A stretch of 64,000 nucleotides of DNA from Cryptomeria japonica (GCF_030272615.1 NC_081405.1:19054547-19118546); one strand, 5' to 3'. Shown: positions 45,826 through 59,165, counted from the stretch's first letter. Notes: generated from the letters alone by a model not told the origin. Program-made: numbers and translations.

Positions 45826-46649
45826 AACCTTACATCTTTCATTTTTGTCATTTTGGGTCTCTGGCTTCAATGCACCATAGAAAGACATGTAGGTTCTACA
45901 AAATGTATCCAATGCACTACATAATGGATTGGATGCGCCATTCTGCACTGTGGATGCGCTAATTTGGTCTTTGGATGTGCTAAATTGCCCTGTTTTGCCA
46001 GTTTTGTCAATTTTACCTTTCGTGGTCACTTTTTCGGATTTTGAGCTTGTACCAGAGGCTCTTTGTGAATATCTTGAGTTTATTTGAGATTCTTATGGTT
46101 TGGTATTTCTCATTTTAATGTTTACTTTGGCTCTGACAAGAATGATTATGCCTTGCTGTTGAGGGTTGTGCATAGTTATAGTTGCAGCTCCAGCAAGAGG
46201 AAGAATGCCTTGTTGTCGAGGTTGAGTTGATATGAGCTCCAGTGGGATGTATGTACCTCACTATTGAGGATTGTATTTTTATATTGTTGATAAAGATGTT
46301 GTTATTCTTACTATTATTGATTGTGTTACTTTTGGTAGTTGAGGCTCTTATTTATCATGTTGACTTCATGGTCCTTGTCATGCTTCAGATTTGTATCAGT
46401 ATGATGTTGTTATTGATGGATTTTATGTCTAAGCCTCCTTGTGATGTTTTTATTGTTATGTTCACCCTAAGGTCTTGGTCCATGGATAGGGAGAGTGGGC
46501 TCTTGCATGTGTAGGATCGGGGTCACAAGCAATAGGCTTCTAAGAGGTTCATTGTAAGGATGTTGAGGGTCTAGTCCTGCCATAGAACCACATGGAGAGT
46601 TTACCTTTAATTTGCAAGTGATACCATAATAATTTGATTAGTGGGTTGT
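45826..46649. other. No recognisable gene
   Basis: AT-rich. Two diverged copies of a TATGCCTTGCTGTTGAGG / ATGCCTTGTTGTCGAGG motif at about 46150 and 46206. Possibly the upstream part of the LINE fragment that follows. Confidence 0.35.
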
Positions 46650-47470
46650 TTCATATGTTGACATCTTACGATAAAACAAATTCAAATTCCAATCACTACC
46701 CGATGGAATTGCAAATTGTTGAAGAGGCCCCTCCTTCTAAATGCCAATTTAAGTTTGAGAAAATATGTTTCAAAAGTCCATATTTGATGGACCTTATGCA
46801 TACATGGTGGGAAATTTCAAACACCTTTGTAAGCTCCAAGATATTCACATTCTACAAATAACTACAATTTCTAAAAGGTAAATTGGAACAATGCAATCAC
46901 CAGTCCTTTGCAAATATTCTTGTAAAGAAGCACATGATAGAAAAAGAACATGAGGATTTAAGTGAAATCATTATACATAATGGAATGACTCGAGTATAAT
47001 ATGAGAAGGAGGAAGTACTTATGGAAGACTGTGGGGAAGTATTGGAATGAGAAGAGTGCTACTGGAAATCAAATTCCAAAGAAGTATGGCTCCAAGAGGG
47101 AGATTTGAACACAATTTTTTTTTCATAACACGAACAATATGAAGAGGAGTTGGAATAGAATCAATCAAATCCAAAGTTTGAACAAGTGGTTATTATTAGA
47201 CCCTAAATAAATGCAAGGTGAAGGCATTAATTTCTTCCAAGAGTTGTTGAATTCTAACAGAAATGTTAAACCATTACAAAACCAATTTATGAGAGATTTT
47301 CAATGCCTAGTCTTACAAGAAGATAATGAGTTTTTAATGGAAACCATAACCTTTCAAGAAGTTAAAGTGGTCACATTCCAGTTAAATCTTGACAAGACAC
47401 CAAGCTTCTATTGGTTTTCTTAGTATTCCAAAACTGATGGGAAGTTATGGGGATTGATATTGAGGTGTGA
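46650..47470 (+). pseudogene. LINE ORF2 fragment (endonuclease end to RT start)
   Basis: The first frame reads SNHYPMELQIVEEAPPSK and FKFEKICFKSPYLMDLMHTW, matching the end of the L1 endonuclease and the following linker. Further on come WLQEGDLNT, and NFFQELLNSN-like text followed by LDKTPSFYWF, where plant RTs have KAPGPDGF. Stops and frame changes are frequent (for example at 46858-46860, 46999-47001, 47206-47208 and 47421-47423). No tail or TSD was identified. Older than the LINE at 10-16 kb and of a different subfamily. Confidence 0.65.
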
Positions 47471-49779
47471 TCAAAGAATTCAGGAAGAAAGTATAGATTA
47501 TAAAAGAGATGTAATAGGTGGAAATAGGGTTCACAACTTTATGCATGAAAACTAGGAATATAACCTATCTCCAAGAATTACATTTGGAAGGAGTGAACTC
47601 AATTGGCTAAACCTCCAATTTGATGGGAAAGGAATTGAGAACAAGGTGAATCCAATACTCCTTGGGATTGAGTTAAAATGAGCTATGGAAATGATGTAAG
47701 TTGAATGTAAGATCTAGGGTTAAAGATTTAAATTGACAATAATCAACATGTATAAATAATTTTAGATCAGATACGCAAACTTAAAGTACAAATTTGGAAA
47801 TATGAAGCAGAGAGGAACTTGTGTCTGAAATCTGGACTTGAAAAATGCAGGAAAATGATGTTTGGGTGCCATTATCCAAGAGTTTAAGATGTAGATAATA
47901 GATGTACTTTTAGGGTTAGGATGTTATTCTAAGTGTTTCTCTAAACTTTTGTCAAAAAAGTGTCCAAAAATGGTGTAAAAGTGACCTTGTCCTCACTTAC
48001 TCACCTCTGCCAAAGCTAGTTTTGTGTGTCTCTATTTACTCTTTCTGAATATGTATTTATTGTCTCCTAAACTTGTCACTTGCATGCAAGAAAGGGAAAA
48101 TTATTGTTGGGTTGATAGGTATTTGTCTAAGAGAACCTTGGGTTTGGAATTGACCCTATAATAAAATTGAAATTGAAGTGGAAAGTGTGCCTTGAAAGGG
48201 TAGAGGCTAAATCTAAAATTGGAATACTAAATTGGAATGTCATGCCTTTATGAATATTCTTTGTGTTTAATTCTCCATGTAAAGATTGGTTTTTTCATGT
48301 AGGAATGTATAGATGTCTTCATAAGAACTTGATCATGGGTGTCATCTTGAATGCTTGAAATCCAAATACTTGACCTCTCCTTCGTTGCCTCGATGATGCT
48401 TGATCACTTTCTTCAATTCTAATAATTGAATGGAAAAATTATAGAGATATGTAAGATGAATGTCTGAAATGAGAGGGTACGGCTTTCTTTTATAGCTAAC
48501 CTCATGAAGCATGTTTAAAATTATGAAACAGGCCGACACAGAAAAGGAATTCCCACCCACATTTTTTGACCATTGAAGGGTTTGAAATTGGGCTCTTTTG
48601 GCTTGGAAAAGAGTGTTTGGGTACCACTGTATAGAGGATAAGGGCATTTGGGTGCCCTTTTTCAATCTATTAGGACTGAAAAAAAAAAAGGACCATAGAG
48701 CAAGGTGAAAAATGAGGATTGCAAGTTTGAAGCTTGTATGAGCAAAATCAGGCATAATTAGAGCTAAAGTGGGGCTTGAGTGAGTATGAAATTGTATAGG
48801 GATACAATTTAAGAAGCTACATTTAGCGCTCACTTTAGTAGGATTATGAACATATTCTCATACTCTCAATAAGTATAAAGTAGCATTGGAAAAATTTCAT
48901 CAAGGTATTAAAGAGGCAAGAAACACCAAGCCTCGAAGGACTTAAAATCTTATTAATCTAATATTGAGATAAAAGGAGAAAAACATGAAAATAGGGAGAG
49001 GGAAAAGAGACATGACTTCTTGGCCTAGTAAGGTTATGCTTACTATGAGTCATGTAGAGAATCAATTTAAAATATTACAAAGCAAAGACTAAGCCTGCAA
49101 AGTAATTTGAATATAATTTACTACAAAATGGGTGTTGCAACATGCACCAAACATGTTGTGGTCTGTGCACAAAGTGTAACAAAGAGCTAAGTGTATGCCC
49201 CATGTCAAATCGATTATGTATGCCTTACCAAGAGCAATTGCTTAAAGGTAGCATACATGCATCCAAAAGACAAGCACATTGCGACAATGATATACCCCCA
49301 AGAAAGGACAAATCAAGGGCAATGGAGCACAAAACATAAATAGAGCACATAATGGATCCACTGACTAGGCTCACTATGTGCATCTGATAAATCATTTATA
49401 TGAAGTATGATTGTAATGAATTGACCTCAACCCCCAAAGGTAGTGAAACTAAAAGCATAATGGAAGAAGAGCACATAAGATAAACAACAAAATTATTTTT
49501 GGGTCAACATGTTAGAGACCAAAAAGAGAGATCTCAATGCTTTGCATTGTCCCTAAGTAGACAACACAAAATCACATTTACAAAGATACGAAAAAGAGGA
49601 ATGCCACAATTGGTTCGACCCCTTTGTTACCTTGTGCCAACAAAGCAATAGGGGTCATCCAAAGATAGCCTAACATAACACAAAGACATATCAAGCAACA
49701 CGTCATTAAGGAAACAAATCACATACAAGCAAATACATAAAAGAGTCCACAATACAAGTAGGCTAATCTATCAAAACAT
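47471..49779. other. No firmly recognisable feature
   Basis: A 163-codon minus-strand frame (48342-48833) has no domain, signal or family I recognise and is probably chance. The rest is AT-rich. The right edge may be the far end of the minus-strand gypsy fossil. Confidence 0.35.
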
Positions 49780-51540
49780 TCTCCTCCCAATCTTGCTCAA
49801 CATCTCTTATTGATGGTGGAAAATGTGCAAGAGGAGCCATAGCAAGCATAGTAGATGGAGTTATACTGCAAGTTACAAACAAGGACCATGCTATAATGAT
49901 GAATCACTTTGTTTGTCATTAGGAGCTAGGATTAATAATTTTGAAATTTTCAAAGATAGCTCATGGTTAATCTCAATAATCTCAAAAATAACATAAGAAT
50001 CAGTAGTATCCACATTGTTAACATTAATATCATCATCCAAATTAATCACAATAGGATCTTTAATATGCAGAGGAAATGAATAATCATTTTTTGTAAGACA
50101 ATTTTAAATTTTGAAGTGGTTGATTTAGATAAATCACCTCCCTAGGATCAAATGAAGCTTGGGTAAATGGGATAAAGTCAACGTTTGGCATCTTAGGGGA
50201 GGAAATGTTTTACAAAGAAAAATCATTAGCCTTGGTGCAATGTCTTCATCAATGGTCTCTTTCACTACAATTTCTCTTGGTATAACTCAAAACTTGTGAG
50301 TGTTGGGGATTGCTCGACATAGGCTTATTTGCTTCCTTTGTGGAAGGAGGAACTAAAGAAACCTCACTATGTTGAGAGATGCAAGATGTTGAGAATTTTC
50401 TTATATAAGATTAAGGAGGTGGGACCGCAACATATATAAAAGGAATAGAAGGTGTACAAATAATTGTAGGTTTAGGATGTCAAGGAGTATCCATTGGTGA
50501 AGGATCCTTAGGTTTACTTAAGCCCAATATCCTTTCATGTTTGAATTTTGTATCAGATAAGAAAAGATATCTTTGCGAGCTTGTAAATTCGAGGCCAAAA
50601 TAAATCAATGGTGAAGTTTCCACGTCTTGCTAAGGGTTGATAAGGACTATTATTGATCGTGATAATACACCCATTGTGGGGGAATTTCAAACATTTATAA
50701 ATGGTAGAATGGACAACTTTCATGGAATTGAACCAGGGGTGTCCCAACTTCACATGAAATTAGTTGAATGTAGGGATAATAGCAAAGGTAACATCCAAGC
50801 ACTTAATACCAACCTCAACTAGAAGAGTGATGGAATCTATAGTGGTACAAATGAAACCATTGTGCACCTTAATCATAACATTAGATTTTTTATATGTGTC
50901 TAGATAAAATTATTGTTTATAAATATGTTATTATGTAACAACGTTCATCATACATATTAGATCAATAAGAACTCCTCGCAAGAGCTTTCCTTTAATTTTT
51001 GCAGTAATGTATAATGGTCTATCAAGTGCATCAATAATCTCTCATGAGTCAAAGGTGATGTGAGGTTTGGGTTTAGGGTTAGACTCCTTAATAAGGTTCA
51101 CAACATTGTTTGCCTCTACACACATATCATCAACATTCATGTAATCGGGTTTCTTAGGCTCAACAACATCAATATAATGAGAAGGAAGATGATTGGTAAA
51201 TATTTGCAAATTTTACTTAGGAGTTGCTACAGATTTATTTCCTTTATTATTCACACCCTCCATGGTTATAGTGTTGGAATTAATAGGATCTTGAATAACA
51301 CGTTTCAATTTATAACACTTCTTAGTATCATGGTTGTCTTTACAATTGTATAAGCAGAAGGCTTTAGGATCAAAAGTAGTTGGTAGAGGTTTAGAGGTAT
51401 ATATGGGTTTGAAGGAGGAAGCTTCATCACATTAGTATTAATTAATATAAGAATGATACCATGAAATGATTGAGAAAGAGGAGTAAAATTACGACATGTA
51501 AAGATTGATGATATAGGGGTCACACCTAATGTCTAGTTGT
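49780..51540 (-). mobile_element. Minus-strand Ty3/gypsy fossil (gag end and protease region)
   Basis: On the minus strand, short coding stretches resemble the gag C-terminus with a Cys/His knuckle (about 51290-51400) and an aspartic-protease zone ending KLGHPWFNSMK ... KCLKFPHNGCIITI (50640-50753). Compare LLGRPWVHAMQ and IKFPHNGVEITI near 63900 in the other gypsy element. Farther left, spacer-type pol sequence can still be traced. Heavily decayed, with many breaks and no LTR assigned. Old. The LTR of the next element starts 4 bp beyond it. Confidence 0.6.
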
Positions 51541-51543
51541 TTA

Positions 51544-52826
51544 TGAGTCTTGGGATTGTCCTAGTTTTTCTTATTTCCTACTACTTTTATCAGACTTATT
51601 ATATGTTTTAATTATTCTTTGAGCCATATTATCATCTATTTTATGGTATATACATGACATGTTAATATGGAAATATGCTATGTGCTTTTATAATTGATAT
51701 ATTGTCAATATGTTGCAAATGATGAATTATGTGGATGAATGCTTGGTGTAAGGGACTCACATGTAGCTTGAAGAAACTACAACCAACTTGAATTTTGAGA
51801 GATCATTTTTCACCCACAATCAAAAGAGATTCACCATTTCAATTCACATAAAAGCAATCAAAGATTATAGGGAGGAGTGTGGTTGTGTCGAGTCTTTGTT
51901 GACTCTGTCTACCCAACAAACATGGAGAGAATTTGTAGCGTCATAGAGCACAATGAGGTTGTGCCTCATAAATATAGATTTAATGTACCTATGGACATTC
52001 TTACTTTTGTGTTACTACCAAATAAAAGATTCTATTTCAAAATATGACTCTTGTTAGATTTAGTCATTTTTATAGTCTCTTTATTGAATAAGTTGTCCTC
52101 AATAGTACGAAGCAATGACGTATGTTTTAGGATTAGTTTGAAGGAGTAAATGCTTTACTCTCTTAGATTGTTTTAAAAGGGAGAGTTATGTTCAAGTTAC
52201 TTCTTCTAAACAAATAGATAGTTTTCTTTCAATAAGTTAATAGTTAATCATTATGATGTAGCAAACTAGATTTTCTAAATATCTGTGTTTTTTTTTTTTT
52301 GGACATATGAATATGAATGGGTAATGATTACCATATCTCGAGTTAGCGTAATGTTACTTTTTTGGAGATTTCATTCCTTAAGAAAGACACTTGAGGTAGT
52401 GTAAATATCCTCTTCTTTCTTTTTGTTAGATTAGTTCTATTTATATGCATTAGATAAATTACTATTGGTTATTTTACGAGTCTTGTTAATACAATCATTT
52501 AGATAGAGTTTTGGTTACAACCGAGTTAGTACAATGTTACCCGCAACCACTATTGAGTCACTTTTTCAAGTAACCTGGTACAATTGTTGTATAATATGAT
52601 TTCCATTTTCAATATTGTTACACTTTTATTATCTAGTACTTATTTTATGCAATGATAGGAGGCTTGAGAATCCTTTGTTGCACATATAGTGCCAACATCA
52701 TCCAAGAGTTATGTCCCTAGTTGATAATTAAGTAAACCTTCTCTTAGGACATTAGGTTACCTCATTAAGCACTTTGAGCAAGCTAAGTGCATAATATACT
52801 ACACCAATCTTATGAAGACTAGCCAA
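51544..52826 (+). repeat. 5' LTR of the short gypsy element
   Basis: Starts TGAGTCTTGGGATTGTCC. It matches the 3' LTR over its length except for about 200 bp (roughly 51930-52150) present only here. Ends near GACTAGCCAA before the primer site. Confidence 0.78.
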
Positions 52827-53229
52827 TTTTGGCACCATTACTGGGGATGGTGCTAAGGTTTAGGATCTCGAGTCTAGATTGCTTTTTTTATTTACTTTCA
52901 ATCATTTATTTTTTGTTATTTGTTTTCCATTAGAATAGTTTTTTATTTTCAACATTACGAATAATAGACTTTGACACTAGTATAAATCTGTTTACTAACA
53001 AGTGTAGGAAGGCAACCCATAACCTTGACATTTCCATTGCATGCACTAACACAGAGACTCAAGAGGAAGGTTTATTCCCTACACACAATGTGTAGGAAAC
53101 ATTCTAGCTTCAAGAAGGGATCCACAGGATTCACAAGAACCAATTCAAGAGCCAGAAGATCCATTTAGTGTACCTATAAATCCAACACCCTCTAACAACA
53201 TTCAACCACAAGAAGAAGAACCTGCCCAA

Positions 53230-53880
53230 GAGAACACACAAGAAGTACTAGCAACAATGGATGAAGTAGAAGTTGAAAATTATGAAGTACCTATTACTTT
53301 TGAATTTTTCAATCTTTGATCAAGAGAGAAGAGTGCAATTAAATAATATACCACCATTTTCTCTCCTAGTTTTCTACGGTCTAATCACTGAAGACCCTGA
53401 TACATTTCTGTTTGAATTTAATGTACCATGTAAAATTTATGATTATGTTTCTAATGCCCCTAGATTTAATCTTTTTCCATCAACTTTGAAGGACTTTGCA
53501 CTAAGGTGGTTCATGGGTTTAGCAAGAAATGAAATCATTAGCTAGGTTGCAATGAAAGAGAAGTTCTTATAGAAGTATCGAGACTATTGCAAAGGTGGAG
53601 ATACTAGGAAGGAGGATATCTTGAGGATATCACAAAGAGAATATGAACCCCTTGAGGATTACTTGGAGTGATTTTGGTTCTACCTAAAAAAATCCAAACA
53701 AAAAGGGCTCACTCTAGAGTCTCTCAAGTTGGTCTTCTTAAGAAGAATCAATGAAGATTGTATCCACACATTGAATCTAGTGCGTAGAGGTGACATTACC
53801 TAAGCAACATTTGATGACATTTATAAACTAGCTAGGAATTACTCTTGGTCCACTTCGAGGAAGAACAAAAGTCCTAGGCT
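53230..53880 (+). pseudogene. gag remnant of the short gypsy element
   Basis: Text resembling the Retrotrans_gag domain: NIPPFSLLVFYGLITEDPDTF, NLFPSTLKDFALRWFMGL, then GDTRKEDILRISQREYEPLE, a pattern shared by gypsy gag proteins of the Athila/Tat side. Interrupted in a few places. No zinc knuckle, protease or RT was recognised after it. Confidence 0.65.
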
Positions 53881-54588
53881 ACTTACCACCACTAAGACAT
53901 CCACCGATATCTCAAGGGTGGAATTGAGTAGCCTTATCTCTAACATGAAGGAATATATAATAAATCATTTGGAAAACAAACCATACACTCTTCGTATAAA
54001 AAACAAACAAGAAGAGGTCAAGGCTACTCTCACAAAGTACTACCCTCACTATAGATAAAAGAGGTCCAGCTATGATTGCAAAAATATTGTTGTGATTTTT
54101 AAAGAGAATCCAATTTGTCCATACATTAGAAGATGAAGATGGACAAGTCTTGTACATTGCCCAATATGAGCCAAATTAGCAATAGAAAAGTAATGCATCA
54201 ATCTGGATACTACAACAAGGATCATGGACACTGCAATATTAGTATCAATGTCCACAAAAGGAACCACATTCCCTTTATAATTTCATTTCCCTGGAACTTA
54301 GAACATGTAGGTACATTGAAGCCTTAGAGTATACAAAAGTATCTTGGATTCGACTCAGATTCCATCCTCCTCTCCTTCTCTATCCAATACCATATTGGAT
54401 AGAAAGACATGTGCTTAATGTGACAAAGGATAGGGACCATTGGGAGCGGATCACAAAAGACAAAGGCTTTTATTTACATAGCTCTCAGGAGTCATGAAGC
54501 CCATAGATTACAGGTTAGATGTCTTAGGATTTAATCTTAGGAACATGTTTTATTGAGGATAAGAAAAGGGAAAAGTTGGGGGGTGCAA

Positions 54589-55655
54589 TGAATCTTGGGA
54601 TTGTCCTAATTTTACTTATTCTCTACTAATTTTATCAAAGTTATTATATGTTTTAACTATCTTATGAACCATATTATCATCTAGTTTATAGTACATACAT
54701 GGCATGTTAATATGAAAATATGATATGTGCTTTAATAATTAATATAGTATCAATTTAGTGTAGATGATTATTCATGTGGTGGATGAATGCTTATTGTAAG
54801 GGACTAACATGCAACTCGAAGAAACTACAACTAGCCAATAGCTTGAGAGATCACTGCTCACTTGTAGCCAAACGAGATTCACTCTATTAGTATGCGTGGA
54901 AGCAATCAAAGATTACAGAGAGAAGAGTGGTTGTACCGAGTCTTTATTGACTCCAATCTCTCAAATTATTTTAAAAGGGAGAGTTTCATTCAAGTTACTT
55001 CTTCTAAATGAATATACAATTTTCTTTCAATCAATTAATAGTTAATCATTATGATGTCATAAACTAGATTTTTTGAATATTTGTGAGTATCATTGTTGTT
55101 GTTGAACATATGTATATAAATGGGCAATTATTACCATATCTTGAGTTAGCGTACTGTTACTTTTTAGAGATTACATTCCTCAAGCAAGCCACTTGAGGTA
55201 GTGTAACTCTCCCCCTCATTCTTTTTGCTAGATTAGTTTTATTTACATGCATTAGATAGATTTCTATTAATCTCTTAATTATTGTTGATTAGTTTATACG
55301 TTCTATTAATACATTCATTTATATATAGTCTTAGTTGCAACAAAGTTAGTACAATGTTACCCGTAGCCACTATTGAGTCACTTTTTTAAGTAACCCACAA
55401 CAACTGTTGTGTAATATGATTTTCATTTCTAGCATTGTTACTATCTCCTTGTCTAGTATTTCGTTTATGTAAAGATAGGAAGCTTACAAATCCTTTGTTG
55501 CACATATAGTATCAACATCATCTTAGAGTTATGTGCCTCGTCAATAAAAAAATGAGCCTCCTCTTAGGACATTAGGTTACCCTGTTGAGTGCTCCAATTG
55601 GGTTGAGTGCATGATATACTGCACAAATATTATGTATATAGTGGAGACTAGTCAA
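54589..55655 (+). repeat. 3' LTR of the short gypsy element
   Basis: Starts TGAATCTTGGGATTGTCC after the purine tract and ends near GACTAGTCAA. Substitutions against the 5' LTR are frequent, which gives its old age. Confidence 0.78.
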
Positions 55656-55849
55656 CTACCACTTGTGTATCAATATGATTGGAATAATTGTTATTTATCT
55701 TGATGAAATTATTGTTTTCTTTTTGAAACTTTTGAAAGGATTAATACTAAGCTTCTTCATTCTTATCAATCAGGGTCATTGATGAAGAGGAATCAAATTG
55801 ACTCACTTGAAGCTGATAATTATGAATTTATAGCTTCATAAATTGTCAC

Positions 55850-56970
55850 TTGTCCAATTTACACCTCATGTTTGTGCCCCTACTTTAGCATGTCCTATCC
55901 TCATCCCCTTTGTAGGTTTGTTTGTGCTTATTCTGCAGCTTTGAGGCCCTGAATAGCCTTTTGTGGGTCCTATAATGGGATACCCACCCTCTTTCAACAT
56001 TGTTTTGGTCCTAATTGTGGTGGGATTAGGGAGTGGAATGCCCTGGTCTGGACCATGGTGCCTCAAAATGCCATGGTCCTGCTCAAGCCTATCCCAATTT
56101 GAAATAGGGTAGGGCTATATCTCATTAGTAATATTTGATCCTCGTGGCTCCATATGACTGTAGGAGGTCGGCCTAATCGATAATTTACCTAGAAACCCCT
56201 ATATAAGGACATTTTATCAACTTATTAACAACCTAACAATATAATCAATCTAACATTGCTACACCTGCGAAGTATTCATCAAGCATTTCCAAAGATCTTC
56301 TAGGCTATACATTCATCATTCAACCATTGTGGAGAAAAATTACATCAATCTTATACAAGCATCTGTGTGATTAGGGTTTTGTATTTTCCATACCATTTCA
56401 TACAACATTTGTGATTACATTCAAAGAGAAAAGCATCATCATCAACAATTGCAGATATGAGGTATATCTATTTAGCATTTATTTCAGTATTTACATTATT
56501 TCATTCAAGGTCAATTCCTAAACCAAAGTTTGACTTACGCAAACCCCTATTCCCAACAATTTACCCTTTCTTTCCATGTGCAAGAAATAGGTACAGAGTT
56601 GCATTTGGGAGGATCAACATAATTCACAAAGATGAACATTCAGTTTTCAACAATGAAAAATTCAATGGACCATGGTGAATTGATACTACATGGTCTCAAA
56701 ATATTAGGCTAAACTTCTGGGAATAGATCTGTGACATCTTATTTTACCTAGATCTAGGTTGGTGTCTCCATATGACATCTGTAGCTCACCGTTTCTACCT
56801 AAACACTTCATTTATCACCTATTTCGCCCTGATATTCAACAATCCAATTCAATTCAATTTAAGGAAGAGAAAGCCCTATCCAAGGAACCGGGAATCTTAT
56901 CAAAATCTTTGTCTTTCAAGGCTAGATCTATTAGATTTCTCTCCTCCCTAATGCAATGGTTAATTAGGTC
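55850..56970 (+). repeat. Gypsy-type LTR segment, unassigned
   Basis: A TATA box (CTATATAAGG, 56199-56208), followed by transcript-leader-like sequence with CAACCTAACAATATAATC and TTAGGGTTTTG, resembles the U3-R-U5 layout of the first gypsy LTR. A 73-codon frame at 56457-56678 lies within it and is not supported as a gene. No partner or primer site was found. The G+C-richer block at 55880-56100 would be U3. Confidence 0.4.
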
Positions 56971-57292
56971 ATTTAGTGGTTTTATTAAGTTAATTTAACT
57001 CTAACCCTAACTTCTACCATTGCATTTTGTGAACCCAACTTTTTACACCACTATTTATGATTTGTGTTCTAAAATCTGATTTGTATGTGTAGTCACATAA
57101 ATCTATCCACTTAATTAAATGAATATTTACTATTTAGTGGTTTTATTAAGTTAATTTAACTCTAACCCTAACTTCTACCATTGCATTTTGGTGAACCCAA
57201 CTTTTTACACCACTATTTCTGATTTGTGTTCTAAAATCTGATTTGTATGCGTAGTCACATAAATCTATCCACTTAATTAAATGAATATTTAC
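56971..57292 (+). repeat. 161-bp tandem duplication across an LTR start
   Basis: Two near-identical 161-bp units begin at 56971 and 57132 (ATTTAGTGGTTTTATTAAG). Only a few differences separate them, so the duplication is recent. It includes the first bases of the LTR described next, so the LTR start is present twice. Confidence 0.88.
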
Positions 57293-58751
57293 TATTCATT
57301 TGACTATTTAACCATCAATAATCAATTAATTAAATTAATATTTAATTAATTCATCCTCAACCTCTTCTCCTATTAATTAAATAAATTATTCAATTTATTT
57401 AAATTAATTCACTAAGCCACACTCTAAATCAATTAAATGAATAAAGCACATTTAGTTAATTTAACTTCCTTTCCTCACTTAAATAAATAGTAAAAAATTA
57501 TTTAAAATCCCTAAACTACACCACCCCCCCCCCCCCAACTTGCATTCTCCTACAAATGCAAGTTACACCTATTTTGAAATAATGAATTTTATTTTAATTA
57601 AAATCCTATTTTCTCTCACCCACCAAACCCACTAGACTCTTCTAACCCATTCTAGACTCTTCTAACCCATTCTAGATTCTTCTAAACCATTCCTAATTAG
57701 CCTAAACCCATCCCCTAATTATTGCCGCATTCCTAAGAAACTTGAGGTCACTTCTCAAAGCCTCCAAAGTCTTTGAAAAGCATTAAATACTTTATGTCTC
57801 CAACAAGTTAACCCCTAAAGTCTTCCAAACCATTAATGCTTCTTACATGACCATTTATGACTCTTACATAACCATTAATGGTTAAAATCAATTCACCCAC
57901 ATGGTTAGAGACTTTCCCTCTAACTCAACCTCCATTTAACTCATGAGTCTCTTCAAGCATTCATTGCTTTGACCATGGTTATCCCCACTAACTCTTGCAC
58001 AAGGGTTTGTCCATTGGATAAAAGCATTATTCATTGGATAAAGGCTTTATTCGTTCAACTCAAGCCTAATTTTACCTCCTAAGGTAACCTTCATGTCATC
58101 TCAAGCATTTAATGCTTCTTCCCTCTCCTCTCAAGCCATCTCATGTTGACATTTGTCATCCTAGGATTGGGTTGAAAGCCCTCACATGGATCATAAACCC
58201 ATCAATCCTGACTCGTGTTGAGATTACTCAATCTCAACCATCCATTGTCCTGTTTTTCGTATAATTAGAGCCCATTCTTTCTAAATCCAAATCCAGAAAT
58301 ATTGTATGCATCTAACCTATAGTAAAATTTAGAGAGCATTTAGAAGAAAAATCATATCTAGATTATTATTTTGGCTAAAATTAATATAGATTAATTAGGA
58401 ATTTTCTCATATTTAGTTTGTTTGCATTTGCATAGTCTTTTATCTTCATTATTCATAAATCTTGAATCTCCATAACACATCCATAGTAGTGCAAAAACCC
58501 AAGGGCTACACTCATGTGGAACTTGGAGAGGAGAGGAACAAGGGAGGAGCAACTATGAGCATTTTGGAGAGCATTTGGGAGGGTTTAGTGTCTTTTCTCC
58601 ATTTTTGTATGTTTTCTATAATATGTTTGATATCTCTCTTGATATGCATGCTTAGGATTGTAGTTTCTTTCATCTTTCATTGTTGATTGATACTAACTAA
58701 CACTAACAATTGAATCTTGTGTGTTTCTAACATCCTTTTTGCAGTGCATCA
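57088..58751 (+). repeat. 5' LTR of the second large gypsy element
   Basis: Starts TGTAGTCACATAAATCTATCC, like the first gypsy LTR at 1336, and continues with the same kind of AT-rich palindromic U3. Ends near TGCATCA before the primer site. The start is uncertain because of the duplication at 56971-57292. Confidence 0.55.
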
Positions 58752-58837
58752 TTTGGTGAACACGACGTGAATCGAACACGCAACCTTCTGATCTAACAAA
58801 CTAATTTTTTTGTGAAAATTGTGAAATTGCCACACAC

Positions 58838-59165
58838 AGGTTGCGCTTTAGCGCTATTGAACGCACTTTAGTGCCTTTGATAGCTGAGGATTTAGCGCTT
58901 TTGTCAGAGTTCTAGCACTTTTTCCAGAGTAGCGTCTTTGTCTGAGTTATAGTGCTATTATTGGTTAAATAATGCTATTGTAACTCTTTTAGTGTGTTTG
59001 CGCTCTCTTTCTGACAAAGATTTCATTTTCTTTGACAATATTAATTAGCGTGTCTGTTCATATAGTAGCATTGTTGGTGTTCTTTTAGTGCTTTTGTTAG
59101 TCTTTTAGCGCGTTTGTGTTAAAGTAGTGCTTCTGTGTTTACGCAGAGTAGCGCTTTTGTAACAA
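58838..59165 (+). repeat. Minisatellite with core TAGCGCTTTTGT
   Basis: About fifteen degenerate copies of (T)TAGCGCTTTTGT / TAGTGCNTTTGT at 15-30 bp spacing within the leader. The reverse complement of its CGCGTTTGTGT variant matches the ACACAAACGCG core of the array at 546-815. Confidence 0.78.

Larger units (their letters stand above)
51544..55655 (+). mobile_element. Short Ty3/gypsy (Athila/Tat-like) element, old
   Basis: Two diverged LTRs (51544-52826 and 54589-55655) enclose only about 1.76 kb. A primer site, TGGCACCATTACTGGGGA, lies at 52830-52847, close to the TGGCGCCGTTGCCGGGGA of Athila/Tat elements, and a purine tract (AAGAAAAGGGAAAAGTTGGGG, 54561-54581) lies near the 3' LTR. Only gag-like coding remains; no pol was seen, so it is non-autonomous or internally deleted. 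The LTRs differ at many positions and by a gap of about 200 bp, so it is clearly older than the copia pair. Broken. Confidence 0.8.

Noticed and set aside
48342-48833. 163-codon minus-strand reading frame
   Set aside because: No recognised domain, no convincing start context, repeat-rich surroundings and biased composition. Kept only as a note.
56457-56678. Small protein with a signal-peptide-like start
   Set aside because: It lies within an LTR-like segment and no relative is recognised. The hydrophobic start is likely chance.
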